DNA of 64,000 nt from Thiotrichaceae bacterium. GTDB taxonomy: Bacteria > Pseudomonadota > Gammaproteobacteria > Thiotrichales > Thiotrichaceae. A program made the position numbers and the translations under genes. The stretch covers positions 1 through 64,000 of the forward strand of contig JALSJN010000075.1 in assembly GCA_026989335.1 (NCBI GenBank), read 5' to 3'. The first letter of the stretch is position 1. Every line of letters starts with the position of its first letter. Under the pieces are notes generated by a model. It ran no database searches and was not told where the DNA came from. It worked only from the letters and a program-made list of their open reading frames with translations. Positions 43,645-54,779 of this stretch are shown here, one piece after another.

Positions 43645-43810
43645 AATAATCCTTACTTGATGCTTGTGATTGAATCTTCTCATGGGTGTAGGCAACGAAC
43701 AAGGGTGCTGTTATTTAAATCATGAAAATAGCAGAAATAACAAACTTACATGCTTGACGAGAATAACTTAGATGCGTATTATTCGCGCTCTGTCATTTAT
43801 GGCAGTACGT

Positions 43811-43887
43811 CGGGATATAGCGCAGTCTGGTAGCGCGCCTGCTTTGGGTGCAGGATGTCGGGAGTTCGAATCTCTCTATCCCGACCA
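43811..43887 (+). tRNA. tRNA-Pro (anticodon TGG)
   Basis: CGGGATA...CTTTGGGTG loop...AGTTCGAATCT...TATCCCGACCA. Confidence 0.95.
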
Positions 43888-43918
43888 TTTTTATTTTTTA
43901 GTTGGTCGTACTTGATAT

Positions 43919-43995
<77 letters not shown>

Positions 43996-44025
43996 TTAAG
44001 TTTTTTGGTTAGCTTTTTTATTATG

Positions 44026-44101
44026 GTGGGTATAGCTCAGTTGGTAGAGCCCCGGCTTGTGATGCCGGTCGTCGTGGGTTCGAGTCCCATTATCCACCCC
44101 A
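44026..44101 (+). tRNA. tRNA-His (anticodon GTG)
   Basis: GTGGGTATAGCTC...TTGTGAT loop...GGTTCGAGTCC...TATCCACCCCA. Confidence 0.94.
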
Positions 44102-44191
44102 GTTATTTTAGTTGCTTGTATCTAAAAACAAGTGATTTTTTCCATATCCGGTTATACACAAGCAGAAATGCACTGTATAATCGCGTTTTTT

Positions 44192-44276
<85 letters not shown>

Positions 44277-44386
44277 TTATTTTTAATTCTATTGTTGGCA
44301 ACACTAGTTGCTGGCTATGGTTTTACCAATCATTTATTACTTTGAAAAACTTGGCTCTTTCTAAATAGCTGAGGTGAGGTTATTAC

Positions 44387-45679
44387 ATGCAAGTTTCAGT
44401 TGAATCTACAGGAAATATCGAACGAAAACTAACTATTATAATCCCCGCGGAGCGTGTTGATGGCGATGTTGAAAGTCGCTTAAAGACAATGCGAAGCAGG
44501 GTTAAAATTGATGGTTTTCGTCCTGGGAAGGTGCCCATCAGTGTGGTGGCTCAGCAATATGGAGATTCTGTTTATCAAGAAGTGGTGGGAGAACTCTTTC
44601 AATCTACTTTTTATGAAGCTGCGGAGCAAGAAAAACTACGTGTAGCTGGAATGCCTAAAATCGAAGCGACAACGGTAGAAGCTGGTAAAGATTTAGAATA
44701 TACCGCTACTTTTGATACCTATCCTGAGTTTAAAATCGCGGATATTTCTAAAATGGAAGTGAAGCGTCCTGTCGTTAAAGTGATGGCAGCGGATGTGGAT
44801 GAAATGATTGAAACGTTGCGTAAGCAACAAAAAGATTGGAAAGAAGTAAAGCGCAAGGCAACAAAAGGTGACTTACTTTCAATTGACTTTGATGGAAAAC
44901 TCAACGGTGAGGCTTTTGATGGCGGTTCATCAGAGGATTTTTCTGTTGAGTTAGGCGCTGGTCGCATGCTTAAAGATTTTGAAGATGCTCTTGTTGGTGT
45001 TAAAGCGGGTGAAACAAAAGATGCTGATGTCGCTTTCCCTGAAGATTATCCAGCAGAGAATTTAAAAGGTCAAAAAGCACAATTCTCCTTAAAGGTAAAA
45101 AGTGTTAGTGAACCTGCTTTGCCAGAAGTCGATAAAGAATTCATCAAAAAATTCGGCGTTGAAGATGGTACTCAAAAGAGTTTTAAGGCCGAGATTAAAA
45201 CGAATATGGAGCGTGAGTTAGAGCAGCGCATTAAAAGTAGTGTTAAGCAGTCTGTTATGGATGGTTTGCATGAAATACATGAAATTGATCTTCCTGAAGC
45301 ATTGGTCACTGACGAAATTCAGCAAGTTCGAAATGAGATGGCGCAGAACTCACAAGGTGCGGATTTATCAACATTACCTGATGATATGTTTAAAGACCAA
45401 GCAGCACGACGCGTAAAATTAGGCTTGATCGTTGGTGAGATTATCAATGGCAACAAGCTAGAAAAAGACCCAAAGCGTGTTGATGATATGCTCGAGTCCC
45501 TTGCTGCAAGCTATGAGGACCCAACGGCTCTATTGGAATATTACCGTAGCACACCAGAGGCTATGCAAACGATTGAAGCGGCGGTGATGGAAGAAATGAT
45601 TGTTGATTGGGTTATGGAAAAAGCCAAGGTAAAAGACCAAAAAATGAAGTTCACTGAGTTAGTTAACGATAAACGATAG
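44387..45679 (+). CDS. tig: trigger factor
   Basis: KIDGFRPGKVPISVVAQQYG; synteny with clpP-clpX. Confidence 0.96.
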   Translation: MQVSVESTGNIERKLTIIIPAERVDGDVESRLKTMRSRVKIDGFRPGKVPISVVAQQYGDSVYQEVVGELFQSTFYEAAEQEKLRVAGMPKIEATTVEAGKDLEYTATFDTYPEFKIADISKMEVKRPVVKVMAADVDEMIETLRKQQKDWKEVKRKATKGDLLSIDFDGKLNGEAFDGGSSEDFSVELGAGRMLKDFEDALVGVKAGETKDADVAFPEDYPAENLKGQKAQFSLKVKSVSEPALPEVDKEFIKKFGVEDGTQKSFKAEIKTNMERELEQRIKSSVKQSVMDGLHEIHEIDLPEALVTDEIQQVRNEMAQNSQGADLSTLPDDMFKDQAARRVKLGLIVGEIINGNKLEKDPKRVDDMLESLAASYEDPTALLEYYRSTPEAMQTIEAAVMEEMIVDWVMEKAKVKDQKMKFTELVNDKR

Positions 45680-45727
45680 CGCGAACAAATACTATGATCA
45701 ATACAGTGATTAAAAAAGGATAACAAA

Positions 45728-46357
45728 ATGTTTGAAAATAATAACGCAAAGAACATTGAGCCACTATCAGCCTTAGTGCCTATGGTGGTTGAACAAACCT
45801 CACGTGGTGAGCGCTCGTATGATATTTATTCACGCTTATTAAAGGAGCGTGTAATTTTTATCGTGGGTCAAATTGAAGACCATATGGCAAATTTGATTAT
45901 TGCTCAGCTGTTGTTTTTAGAATCTGAAAACTCTGAAAAAGATATTCACTTATACATTAATTCACCCGGTGGTGTTGTGACGGCTGGCATGGCAATTTAC
46001 GACACCATGCAGTTTATCAAACCTAAGGTGAGCACGCTTTGTATCGGACAGGCTGCGAGTATGGGTGCAGTGCTGTTAGCAGGCGGTGAGAAAGGTATGC
46101 GTTATGCATTGCCACATTCACGTGTGATGATTCACCAGCCTCTGGGTGGTTTTCAAGGTCAGGCTTCTGATATTGATATACATGCCAAAGAGATTCTGAA
46201 AATCCGTGAAGAACTTAATAAGGTGTTGGCTCATCATTCTGGTCAATCTTTGAAGACTATTTCAAAAGATACAGATCGTGATAACTTTATGGATGCAGAA
46301 ACTGCTATGAAATATGGCATGATTGATGAAGTTTTGAATAGTCGGTCAAAAAAGTAG
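45728..46357 (+). CDS. clpP: ATP-dependent Clp protease proteolytic subunit
   Basis: [41 protein letters not shown]. Confidence 0.97.
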   Translation: MFENNNAKNIEPLSALVPMVVEQTSRGERSYDIYSRLLKERVIFIVGQIEDHMANLIIAQLLFLESENSEKDIHLYINSPGGVVTAGMAIYDTMQFIKPKVSTLCIGQAASMGAVLLAGGEKGMRYALPHSRVMIHQPLGGFQGQASDIDIHAKEILKIREELNKVLAHHSGQSLKTISKDTDRDNFMDAETAMKYGMIDEVLNSRSKK

Positions 46358-46382
46358 CCAATTATTTGAAATTATTTTATAG

Positions 46383-46408
46383 AGCCTGATTTATTCAGGT
46401 TTTTTTTA
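46383..46408 (+). terminator. probable terminator after clpP
   Basis: CCTGA-TTTAT-TCAGG followed by T-run. Confidence 0.65.
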
Positions 46409-46463
46409 TGTATTCAGCATCAGTAAATGACTTACTGGGTAAAGTGTTATTTTATAATGAAAG

Positions 46464-46587
46464 GCTGGAATTTTACTGTTTAAGTTAGAAAAATGAAGCT
46501 AATAGCTGGTTATTAGCAATTTCCCCAACGAAAAGCAGTGAAAATTTAGTCATTTTTATTCGTCATCTGATTCGTACAAAGGCTTCA
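46464..46587. mobile_element. MITE-like element, decayed copy 2 (inverted relative to copy 1)
   Basis: right part CAACGAAAAGCAGTGAAAATTTAGTCATTTTTATTCGTCATCTGATTCGTACAAAGGCTTCA aligns with the reverse complement of the left half of copy 1; GCTAATAGCTGGTTATTAGC centre. Confidence 0.6.
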
Positions 46588-46690
46588 CATTACTTTATTT
46601 ATTCTTAATGTACTTTTTTCCTATTAAATATTATTGTATGCTGAGGTATCAGCAAGTAAAACGATTGAATAACGAGGTTTTTTTAAGCAA

Positions 46691-47980
46691 ATGAGTAAAG
46701 ATAAAAGCACGAGTAAAAGTGATGGTAAATTACTGTATTGCTCTTTTTGTGGAAAAAGCCAGCATGAGGTGAGGAAACTAATTGCAGGTCCTTCAGTTTT
46801 CATTTGTGATGAATGTGTTGATCTGTGTAACGATATTATTACAGAAGAATTACAAGAGAGTAGCGATGTTGAGCAAAAAGGCTTACCCGTTCCTCAAGAA
46901 ATTAATGAATTACTTAATGATTATGTGATTGATCAAGAGACAGCCAAAAAAGTACTTTCAGTCGCGGTCTACAACCATTACAAGCGCATGGAAAGTAATA
47001 CCGGTAAGAATGATAATATTGAACTTTCTAAAAGTAATATTCTATTAATTGGCCCAACAGGTAGTGGTAAAACACTGTTAGCTGAAACATTAGCAAGAAC
47101 CTTAAACGTACCCTTTGTGATGGCAGATGCAACCACATTGACCGAAGCTGGTTATGTTGGCGAAGACGTTGAAAACATCATTCAAAAGCTATTGCAAAAA
47201 TGTGACTATGATGTCGAAAAAGCACAAACTGGTATCGTTTACATTGATGAAATAGACAAAATATCTCGAAAGTCAGATAATCCATCTATCACTCGCGATG
47301 TATCTGGTGAAGGGGTTCAACAAGCTCTGTTAAAGCTTATAGAGGGAACGATAGCGGCAGTTCCTCCCCAGGGGGGGCGCAAGCACCCTCAGCAAGAATT
47401 TTTGCAAGTCGATACCAAAAATATCCTCTTTATTTGTGGTGGCGCCTTCGCAGGGTTGGATAAAGTTGTTCTCGATCGCACTGAAAAGGGTGGTATTGGC
47501 TTCTCGGCAGAAGTGAAAGCCCCTGATGATAACAAGCTGTTTGGTGAAGTGATTAAAGGTATCGAGGCTGAAGACTTAGTACGCTATGGCTTGATTCCTG
47601 AGTTTGTCGGTCGTTTACCGGTTATTGCAACCTTAGAAGAACTTAATGAAGATGCATTGGTACGGATTCTTACCGAACCCAAAAATGCTTTAACCAAGCA
47701 ATATTCTGTATTATTTGATATGGAAAATGTTGAAATTGATTTCCGTGAAGAAGCATTACATGCTATCGCACGTCAAGCGATGGAGAGAAAAACCGGTGCG
47801 CGTGGCTTGCGTTCAATTATGGAAAAAGTATTATTGGATACCATGTATGACTTACCTTCGTTGGAAGGCGTAACTAAAGTCGTCGTGGATGAGTCTGTGA
47901 TTAATGGTGATTCACAACCTTACTTAATCTATGAAAATAAAGAGGTTAAAAAGAAAAAAAGTGCCTCGGCTAAGGGTTAA
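46691..47980 (+). CDS. clpX: ATP-dependent Clp protease ATP-binding subunit ClpX
   Basis: [46 protein letters not shown]. Confidence 0.98.
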   Translation: MSKDKSTSKSDGKLLYCSFCGKSQHEVRKLIAGPSVFICDECVDLCNDIITEELQESSDVEQKGLPVPQEINELLNDYVIDQETAKKVLSVAVYNHYKRMESNTGKNDNIELSKSNILLIGPTGSGKTLLAETLARTLNVPFVMADATTLTEAGYVGEDVENIIQKLLQKCDYDVEKAQTGIVYIDEIDKISRKSDNPSITRDVSGEGVQQALLKLIEGTIAAVPPQGGRKHPQQEFLQVDTKNILFICGGAFAGLDKVVLDRTEKGGIGFSAEVKAPDDNKLFGEVIKGIEAEDLVRYGLIPEFVGRLPVIATLEELNEDALVRILTEPKNALTKQYSVLFDMENVEIDFREEALHAIARQAMERKTGARGLRSIMEKVLLDTMYDLPSLEGVTKVVVDESVINGDSQPYLIYENKEVKKKKSASAKG

Positions 47981-48001
47981 CTAGGTTTACTTTTCTTAAT
48001 T

Positions 48002-48040
48002 AAGCCCTGCTAATAAGCTACATTGCAGGGCTTTTTTATT
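48002..48040 (+). terminator. terminator after clpX
   Basis: AAGCCCTGC...GCAGGGCTTTTTT. Confidence 0.8.
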
Positions 48041-48068
48041 GCTAATCAAAGTAGGTGCGGAGCTATAA

Positions 48069-48853
48069 ATGCATAAACAGAGAAGTAATGAATATACGTG
48101 TGTTCTAACGAGCTGCAATCGTTTTGACCTTTTAGAGAAAACATTACGCTCTTTTTTCAAAAATGTAGATATTCAACCAAAAGAGTTTATCATTATTGAA
48201 GATTCTGGAAATAAAAAAGTTCACGATGTCTTAAGTTATTTAATTATCCTTTCAAAGTTACGGTTAATCCAACGAACTTAGGCCAAGCTAAATCAATAGA
48301 TATAGGCTATTTACAAGTTAAAACCCCTTATATTTTCCACTGTGAAGACGATTGGGTTTTTACTCGAAGTGGGTTTATTAAGGAGTCTTTGAAAGTTTTA
48401 AAAAAACACCATAATGTGTCTATTGTTCAGCTAAGAGGGCGCGGGGAGTCAGTTAAATTGAAGCACTTAGTTACAAAGAACCTTCAAGTTACAGAATACT
48501 TTCTTGCGAATACGAAGACGGATAAACGCTATTTTAGTTATGGCTATAACCCGTCACTTAGAAGACTTTCCGACTATCAGATGCTTGCACCTTTTTCAAA
48601 AATTGGTGGGGAGCGTGAGGTTTCTTGGGTTTTTAAACAGCTTGGTTTTGTGACTGCACATCTAGAGATCCCAGCGGTTAGGCATATCGGAGATAAAAGA
48701 CATATTAATGATATAACAGCCGCTAAAATAGGTTTGCAGAAAACCTTCAGATCATGGGGGAATATTCTTAAGAGATTAAAATGGAAGGTGACAGGTTTCC
48801 CGCATAATCGTTTAAAGGCAAGGATAGGCATAGATGAAAACACTGGTGATTAA
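48069..48853 (+). pseudogene. family 2-like glycosyltransferase, frameshifted near 48245
   Basis: MHKQRSNEYTCVLTSCNRFDLLEKTLRSFF then, in the shifted frame, YPFKVTVNPTNLGQAKSIDIGYLQVKTPYIFHCEDDWVFTRSGFI joining ORF 48389-48853. Confidence 0.75.
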
Positions 48854-49631
48854 TCTTGATCTAGAAAAAGACAGAATGAACTTTCAAAGAAAGCAACTCG
48901 GTAATTTAGGTGTCGAGTTTGAGAGGTTGTCCGCGGTAAGAATTGAAAGTAAAGATGAATTATCATATCAGACGTTATCCCAAACATGGGAAAGACCGCT
49001 GAGAATATCCGAAGTTAGTTGTTTTTTGAGTCATAAAAGAGCATGGAGTAAAGTAATAGATTACCAGCAGCCCATGCTTATTTTGGAGGATGATGCTTAT
49101 CTTACTTCGAATATTTCATGTGTGTTGCAAGAATTAGAGCGATTAGATAATTTAGATTATGTTTGTCTAGAAGTTAGAGGCGAAAAACAGAAAAAGCTGG
49201 TTGCGCAAAAGGTGCGTAAATTTTTTTGTGAGTCATCGTTGTTCAGGCTTTATCAAGGACGATCAGGCGCTGCTGCTTATGTTCTTTGGCCGAGTGGGGC
49301 AAAGATACTTATGGAAGGAACGGGGAAGGGAAGTAAAGCGGGGTTGGCTGATAAGTTTATAAATGCCACTTACTTACTGCGTGCTTACCAATTAGAGCCA
49401 GCAATTGCAATACAATTAGATCAATGTCACTTCCATCAAATATCTCCGCCAATTGATGTTTCAAGTTCTATATCTTCTGTCTCTGTACCCAAAGAAAGAA
49501 ATGTACTTCGTTATTTTATTTTCAAAGGTAGAAGAGTACTTGGTGAACTTAAAATTTTATTTAATTACTTAAAGTATAGAAAGGTAGCCATTAAAAGAGA
49601 AGTTCAATTATCTCGTAGGTTTAGTCAATAA
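48834..49631 (+). CDS. glycosyltransferase family 25 (LPS-type)
   Basis: VINLDLEKDRMNFQRKQLGNLGVEFERLSAV; EVSCFLSHKRAWSKV; PMLILEDDAYL. Confidence 0.82.
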   Translation: MKTLVINLDLEKDRMNFQRKQLGNLGVEFERLSAVRIESKDELSYQTLSQTWERPLRISEVSCFLSHKRAWSKVIDYQQPMLILEDDAYLTSNISCVLQELERLDNLDYVCLEVRGEKQKKLVAQKVRKFFCESSLFRLYQGRSGAAAYVLWPSGAKILMEGTGKGSKAGLADKFINATYLLRAYQLEPAIAIQLDQCHFHQISPPIDVSSSISSVSVPKERNVLRYFIFKGRRVLGELKILFNYLKYRKVAIKREVQLSRRFSQ

Positions 49632-49820
49632 TAATCTCGTTGAGAAAAAAGTGCTGTTTGAAGGTGCTATTTCGGAAGATCTACTGATCGAAAAGTATAA
49701 CAAATAATTTAATGAGCTTGTTGCTTTTATCTAAACAGTCAATTCAATTATTGCATCTTTTGTGAAGGCTCGGTGTAGCATGACACCGTCGCTCATTTTC
49801 ATCGAGACATGCCTAGATCA

Positions 49821-50477
49821 TCAGATATCTAGGCAATTATTATCACGATAAAAAACTGTGCTACGATCCATTATTTTTCCTTTCGGCTTTAATCCTTCAA
49901 AATGTATTCTTTTAAAGCCTTTATTCTCCAATGAGCTAATGCTTTTTGCGTAACTTTCTCTCTGAGAATCATCAAGCACAATGACCCCCGTTTTACTCAA
50001 TGAAACAAGGCACTGTTGCATGCAGTTTTCTCTATCATCACCATCAATGACGATCATTTCGTATTTAACATCATTTTGTTGAATTACCCGACAATACTTA
50101 CCGTTTATATCCGTTTCTTGAAACAAAAGAGTGACATTATCCGGCAGTGTTTGTTTTACTTTCTCATACCAGAAAGAATTATATTCTAACGATGTGACAT
50201 GCTTAACACGGGTTGCATAAAAACGGGTTGAAAACCCACTACCATATTCAAAAATAGTAATCTCTTTGTTAAGGCGCTCCTTTAAAAACGCGATGACGGG
50301 GTAATTCATCCACGGTAGTACTTCTCCTTTTTCATCACAGGGGTAGCCATTTTTAAAACTATTAAGATAACCAGTTGATCTTAAATAAGATTTTTTGTTA
50401 ATCAGCAGCGTATTAATCGTTAATAAACTAGGAACAAAAGGAACTTTCTTTGCGATTTTTTTGAGACTTTTTAACAT
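49821..50477 (-). CDS. SAM-dependent methyltransferase-like protein
   Basis: TIFEYGSGFSTRFYATRVKHVTSLEYN...YEMIVIDGDDRENCMQQCL...GVIVLDDSQRESY. Confidence 0.6.
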   Translation of the reverse strand: MLKSLKKIAKKVPFVPSLLTINTLLINKKSYLRSTGYLNSFKNGYPCDEKGEVLPWMNYPVIAFLKERLNKEITIFEYGSGFSTRFYATRVKHVTSLEYNSFWYEKVKQTLPDNVTLLFQETDINGKYCRVIQQNDVKYEMIVIDGDDRENCMQQCLVSLSKTGVIVLDDSQRESYAKSISSLENKGFKRIHFEGLKPKGKIMDRSTVFYRDNNCLDI

Positions 50478-50859
50478 AGCAATTCCATATTTCTTTTAGG
50501 CGCACAAATTATAACTTAGCGCCACATAGAATAGATACATTCGAGTAACTCTCTGGGAAAAACAATTTCTGACGTAGTCCTAAACAGGCTACATTGGGTA
50601 TTCATATTCATCAAAAGGGTCAATGTTTTAAAATACCATAATCAACAGGTGTGCATGATCCTGGATGAGAAAAGGGCTCAAAACAACCATAGGTAGCTTA
50701 AAGCGAGCGTGCAGGTTAACAAAATAATTGCGATAATCATGCTTTGGTTCATATAATAATCCTTTGGTAACACTGTTTTTAACTCATGGTAAGGAGAGCG
50801 TGATCCAGTCGATTATAAATTAGCTAGTTAAAATAATCGGACTTGATACAAATTTCTTC

Positions 50860-52245
50860 TTAGGTGCGTCGCCAAATAGTCTCAGCACCACTGTCTTCTA
50901 ACGAAATACCTTGTTCTTGTAAATCATCTCGAATTTTATCGGCTAGGCTCCAGTCTTTATCGGTTTTGGCATTAAGTCGTTGTTGCACCAGAGCATCTAC
51001 TGCACCATTGCTTAGTTCGCCCTCGGTGTTTACACCTTTAAACCAAGCTTCTATATCGCCTTCTAGCAGCCCGATGCCATTCGCTAGTTCTAGTAAGAGT
51101 GCGCCAAGCTCGCTTGTTTTTTTGTGATCCTTACTATCACGTGCAATATTAATATCACGCGCTAGGTCGAAGAGGGCAGAGAGTGCCTCAGGTGTATTAA
51201 AATCATCATTCATCGCGTTAATAAAATGCGTTTCGTAACTACTGTTTTTTGGTGCTGTACCTAGCTTTAGTCCACGCATAGCGGTGTATAGTCTATCCAG
51301 TGATGCACCGGCAGCATCGAGTTGCTCGGTGCTGTAATTGAGTGGGCTGCGGTATTGGCTGGTGAGCATAAAGTAGCGAATTTCTTCGGCCTTGTACTTT
51401 TCTAAAACTTCACGAATAGTGAAAAAGTTGCCTAAAGATTTAGACATTTTTTCTTCGTCTATACGGATAAAACCATTATGCATCCAGTAGTTGGCGAAGT
51501 GTTCACCCGTACAAGCCTCTGATTGTGCGATCTCATTTTCATGATGCGGAAACTGTAAATCATGCCCGCCGCCGTGAATGTCAAAATGATTGCCGAGTAT
51601 TTTAGTTGCCATGGCTGAACACTCTATATGCCAGCCGGGGCGGCCTTTTCCCCACGGTGACTCCCAGTATGGTTCGTTTTCTTTTGCCATTTTCCAGAGT
51701 ACAAAATCAAAGGGGTCATTTTTGTCTGTGTTGACAGCAACACGGTCGCCAGCACGTAAATCGTCTAGATTTCTACCTGATAATTTTCCGTAGTCAGCAA
51801 ATTTTGCAACGGCATAATAGACATCGCCGCTGTCTCCTTGATAGGCAATACCCTTATCAATAAGTGTTGTTATCATATTGATAATTTCTTCAATATTATC
51901 GGTTGCTTTAGGCTCGGCAGAGGGTGGTTTAACACCTAGTGCACGCTCATCTTCATGCATTGCATCAATAAAGCGCTCGGTAAGTGCTTGAAAGTTTTCA
52001 CCGTTTTCATTAGCACGTTGTATAATCTTGTCGTCAATGTCAGTGATGTTACGTACATAATTTACATCATAACCCTGTGATATTAAGTAACGATAGACCA
52101 CGTCAAAAGCAATCATCACTCGTGCATGCCCAAGGTGGCAATAGTCATACACCGTCATGCCACACACATACATGCGGATTTTATTGGCTTTGATGGGTGT
52201 AAAGGTTTCTTTTTTATTGGTGAGGCTGTTGTAAATTTTTAACAT
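50860..52245 (-). CDS. cysS: cysteinyl-tRNA synthetase
   Basis: YVCGMTVYDYCHLGHARVMIAFDVV; KMSKSLGNF. Confidence 0.97.
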   Translation of the reverse strand: MLKIYNSLTNKKETFTPIKANKIRMYVCGMTVYDYCHLGHARVMIAFDVVYRYLISQGYDVNYVRNITDIDDKIIQRANENGENFQALTERFIDAMHEDERALGVKPPSAEPKATDNIEEIINMITTLIDKGIAYQGDSGDVYYAVAKFADYGKLSGRNLDDLRAGDRVAVNTDKNDPFDFVLWKMAKENEPYWESPWGKGRPGWHIECSAMATKILGNHFDIHGGGHDLQFPHHENEIAQSEACTGEHFANYWMHNGFIRIDEEKMSKSLGNFFTIREVLEKYKAEEIRYFMLTSQYRSPLNYSTEQLDAAGASLDRLYTAMRGLKLGTAPKNSSYETHFINAMNDDFNTPEALSALFDLARDINIARDSKDHKKTSELGALLLELANGIGLLEGDIEAWFKGVNTEGELSNGAVDALVQQRLNAKTDKDWSLADKIRDDLQEQGISLEDSGAETIWRRT

Positions 52246-52348
52246 AAAGGCTGGCTTATTGGCTATGTTTGGTTGCGCGCAATACTAGCAGAAGGGATCT
52301 AATTCCGCTATGATTCGGCTTTCGAAAAATCACTCGGTTTATAAAAAA

Positions 52349-53044
52349 ATGAACTCACTCACTAAAACCTTTCAATTTTCATCTACAGCTTTTGTACTCT
52401 CTTTATTAGTTGCCTGTGGTGGCGGTAAAACGAGTGAGATAAAAGCGGTAGAAGCAAACGATACCTCTACGATTAAATCAGTTAATATTGAAAAAACACC
52501 TAATACGGATAAATCCACTAATACTACAGGAGCTACTATGTCTAACCCAATCATTAAAATGGAAACTAGCAAAGGAACCATTACTTTAGAACTGGATGCT
52601 AAAAATGCACCACTTTCAACGGCTAGTTTTGTATCGTATGTTGAAGATGGTTTCTACGATGGCATTATTTTTCATCGTGTGATACCAAACTTTATGATTC
52701 AAACAGGTGGTATGAACCCTGATATGAGCGAAAAGCCAAATAAAGGTCATGTGCAAAATGAAGCCAACAATGGCTTAAAAAATGACCGTGGTACTTTAGC
52801 TATGGCGCGTACGCCAGACCCACACTCTGCTAGTTCACAGTTTTTTGTTAACTTAAAAGATAATGACTTTTTAAACTTCACTAGCGAAACTTCAGCAGGT
52901 TGGGGTTATGCCGTATTTGGTAAAGTCACTGATGGCATGGATGTAGTTGATGAAATTGCTAAGGTTAAAACGGGTAATCACGGTGGTCACGGTGATGTTC
53001 CTTTAGAAGCGGTTACTATTATTAAAGCATCTGTTGAAAAATAA
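52349..53044 (+). CDS. cyclophilin-type peptidyl-prolyl isomerase with lipoprotein leader
   Basis: lipobox LSLLVACGG; IFHRVIPNFMIQTGG; ASSQFFVNLKDNDFL. Confidence 0.9.
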   Translation: MNSLTKTFQFSSTAFVLSLLVACGGGKTSEIKAVEANDTSTIKSVNIEKTPNTDKSTNTTGATMSNPIIKMETSKGTITLELDAKNAPLSTASFVSYVEDGFYDGIIFHRVIPNFMIQTGGMNPDMSEKPNKGHVQNEANNGLKNDRGTLAMARTPDPHSASSQFFVNLKDNDFLNFTSETSAGWGYAVFGKVTDGMDVVDEIAKVKTGNHGGHGDVPLEAVTIIKASVEK

Positions 53045-53100
53045 TGGCTAACCCCCCTTTGCTTATTATTCGATAATAAACAGAGGGGTTTAAGTTTAAA

Positions 53101-53856
53101 ATGCGTAAGCTAGAAATAAATAACAATAAAAGCACTTACTTTATATCTGATCTTCACCTTATACCTTCACAGCCACAATTATTTACACTCCTTTATCACT
53201 TTTTAAATTCAATAAAAAATGATGCTGAAGCACTCTATATTGTGGGTGATTTGTTTGAGTTTTGGATAGGCGATGACATTATTAAAAAAGATGCAGGTAA
53301 GCCTTATTTGCCTGTTATTCAACAACTAAAATCACTGTCTGACTCTGGAGTGAAACTATTTTTTACTCAAGGGAACCGTGATTTTCTTGTTAAACAACAA
53401 TTTGCAGATGCCATTGGTGGAATGCTATTGCCGGATGAAAAAATTATTGACCTTTATGGTACGCCAACCTTATTAATGCATGGCGATACATTGTGTACAG
53501 ATGATGTGTCTTACCAGCGCTTAAGACGTGCTTTTCGTAATAAAGTCATTCAAAAAATCTACCTCTCACTAAACCCTGAAAGGCGCTCACGTATTGCAGG
53601 AAACACGCGAAAAATAATCAAAAACAAAACCCCTAAAAAAGCTTACAAAATAGTTGATGTTAATCAGCAAGAAGTTGAACGAGTGATGATAAATGCAGGG
53701 GTGCAGCAATTAATTCATGGACACACGCATCGCCCGGCAATACATGAATTTTATCTAAATGAAGTTACTGCTAAACGGGTAGTGCTGAGTGATTGGAGCG
53801 ATAAAGCTTGTTATTTACGCTTCGATAATAAGGGTTTCGAATTAGTTAATAACTAA
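53101..53856 (+). CDS. lpxH: UDP-2,3-diacylglucosamine diphosphatase
   Basis: YFISDLHL; VGDLFEFWIGDD; TQGNRDFLV; LIHGHTHRPAIHEF. Confidence 0.95.
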   Translation: MRKLEINNNKSTYFISDLHLIPSQPQLFTLLYHFLNSIKNDAEALYIVGDLFEFWIGDDIIKKDAGKPYLPVIQQLKSLSDSGVKLFFTQGNRDFLVKQQFADAIGGMLLPDEKIIDLYGTPTLLMHGDTLCTDDVSYQRLRRAFRNKVIQKIYLSLNPERRSRIAGNTRKIIKNKTPKKAYKIVDVNQQEVERVMINAGVQQLIHGHTHRPAIHEFYLNEVTAKRVVLSDWSDKACYLRFDNKGFELVNN

Positions 53857-54630
53857 TGATTGTTGTGTGTTCTGTTGTGCCCATGGATTACTTTTAATAA
53901 TACCTACGGGTAAATTTGTTTTACGGCTAAACGCCCAGATGACATTTTCTTTATTATTTCCTCGTAAGGGGAAAAATGCATAATCAGAAAGTTTCCCTTC
54001 TTGTTGTTCTAGAAATCGCTGTAACTTTTGTTTAGCCGAGTCATTACTAAATATCACATCAGCTTGCAGATTTTTTGTAAAAACAGTGTCTATGTGTGTT
54101 GTAAAGGGTTGATAAAACTGTGGTCTTTTATCAATATCAGGTTGTTGGTTTAGCACGATATCCAGAATAAGATCTGATTTTTTCTGTTCATTTTCAGGTA
54201 ATTTAGCAACAACGAGTTCGGGGGAGGATAAAAATAAACGATTAAAGTCTTTATACCAAGGTTGATAAGGGAAAATTTCACTGACATTGGTTAATGTAAA
54301 ACGATCACCTGTAAATACGGCATAGGCGGGATGTTTTAAGAATAAGGAATAAGCGCCAAAAACAAACGCAATAATTTGTATGCCTAACAGCACATTGATA
54401 TCAAATTTCAGATATTTTTTTCCTTCTTTAAAGACAATAAAAACCAGCAGAGGCCCTAAAATAAGGTCAGCAAAAATCAACATTAGAGCGGTTTTAGTGA
54501 AACCACCTAGCGTAGAAAATGAATAAGGAAACCAAGTAAAGTAAGCAAATATTAAAAATAATATGATGAGCGCTTGGCTAATAATTAGGTTTCTTAAAGC
54601 TACTTTAGTTCTCAAACTTAGTCCATGCAT
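53842..54630 (-). CDS. TfpX/TfpZ-type type IV pilin accessory protein
   Basis: multi-TM N-terminus FTKTALMLIFADLILGPLLVFIVFKEGKKYLKFD...AYAVFTGDRFTLTNVSEI. Confidence 0.65.
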   Translation of the reverse strand: MHGLSLRTKVALRNLIISQALIILFLIFAYFTWFPYSFSTLGGFTKTALMLIFADLILGPLLVFIVFKEGKKYLKFDINVLLGIQIIAFVFGAYSLFLKHPAYAVFTGDRFTLTNVSEIFPYQPWYKDFNRLFLSSPELVVAKLPENEQKKSDLILDIVLNQQPDIDKRPQFYQPFTTHIDTVFTKNLQADVIFSNDSAKQKLQRFLEQQEGKLSDYAFFPLRGNNKENVIWAFSRKTNLPVGIIKSNPWAQQNTQQSLVIN

Positions 54631-54779
54631 AGTAAAAAAGTGTACTTTACAGAGGTGTTCAAAACAAGGTTATAAACTTCTTGATCAAAGGTTAAGAATA
54701 ACTGAGCGTTAGATATATCGTGTTTAGAATCTAATGACTGTGTTATCGTCATCGTCGTGTTTTTATTGAGGCTGAAGTT

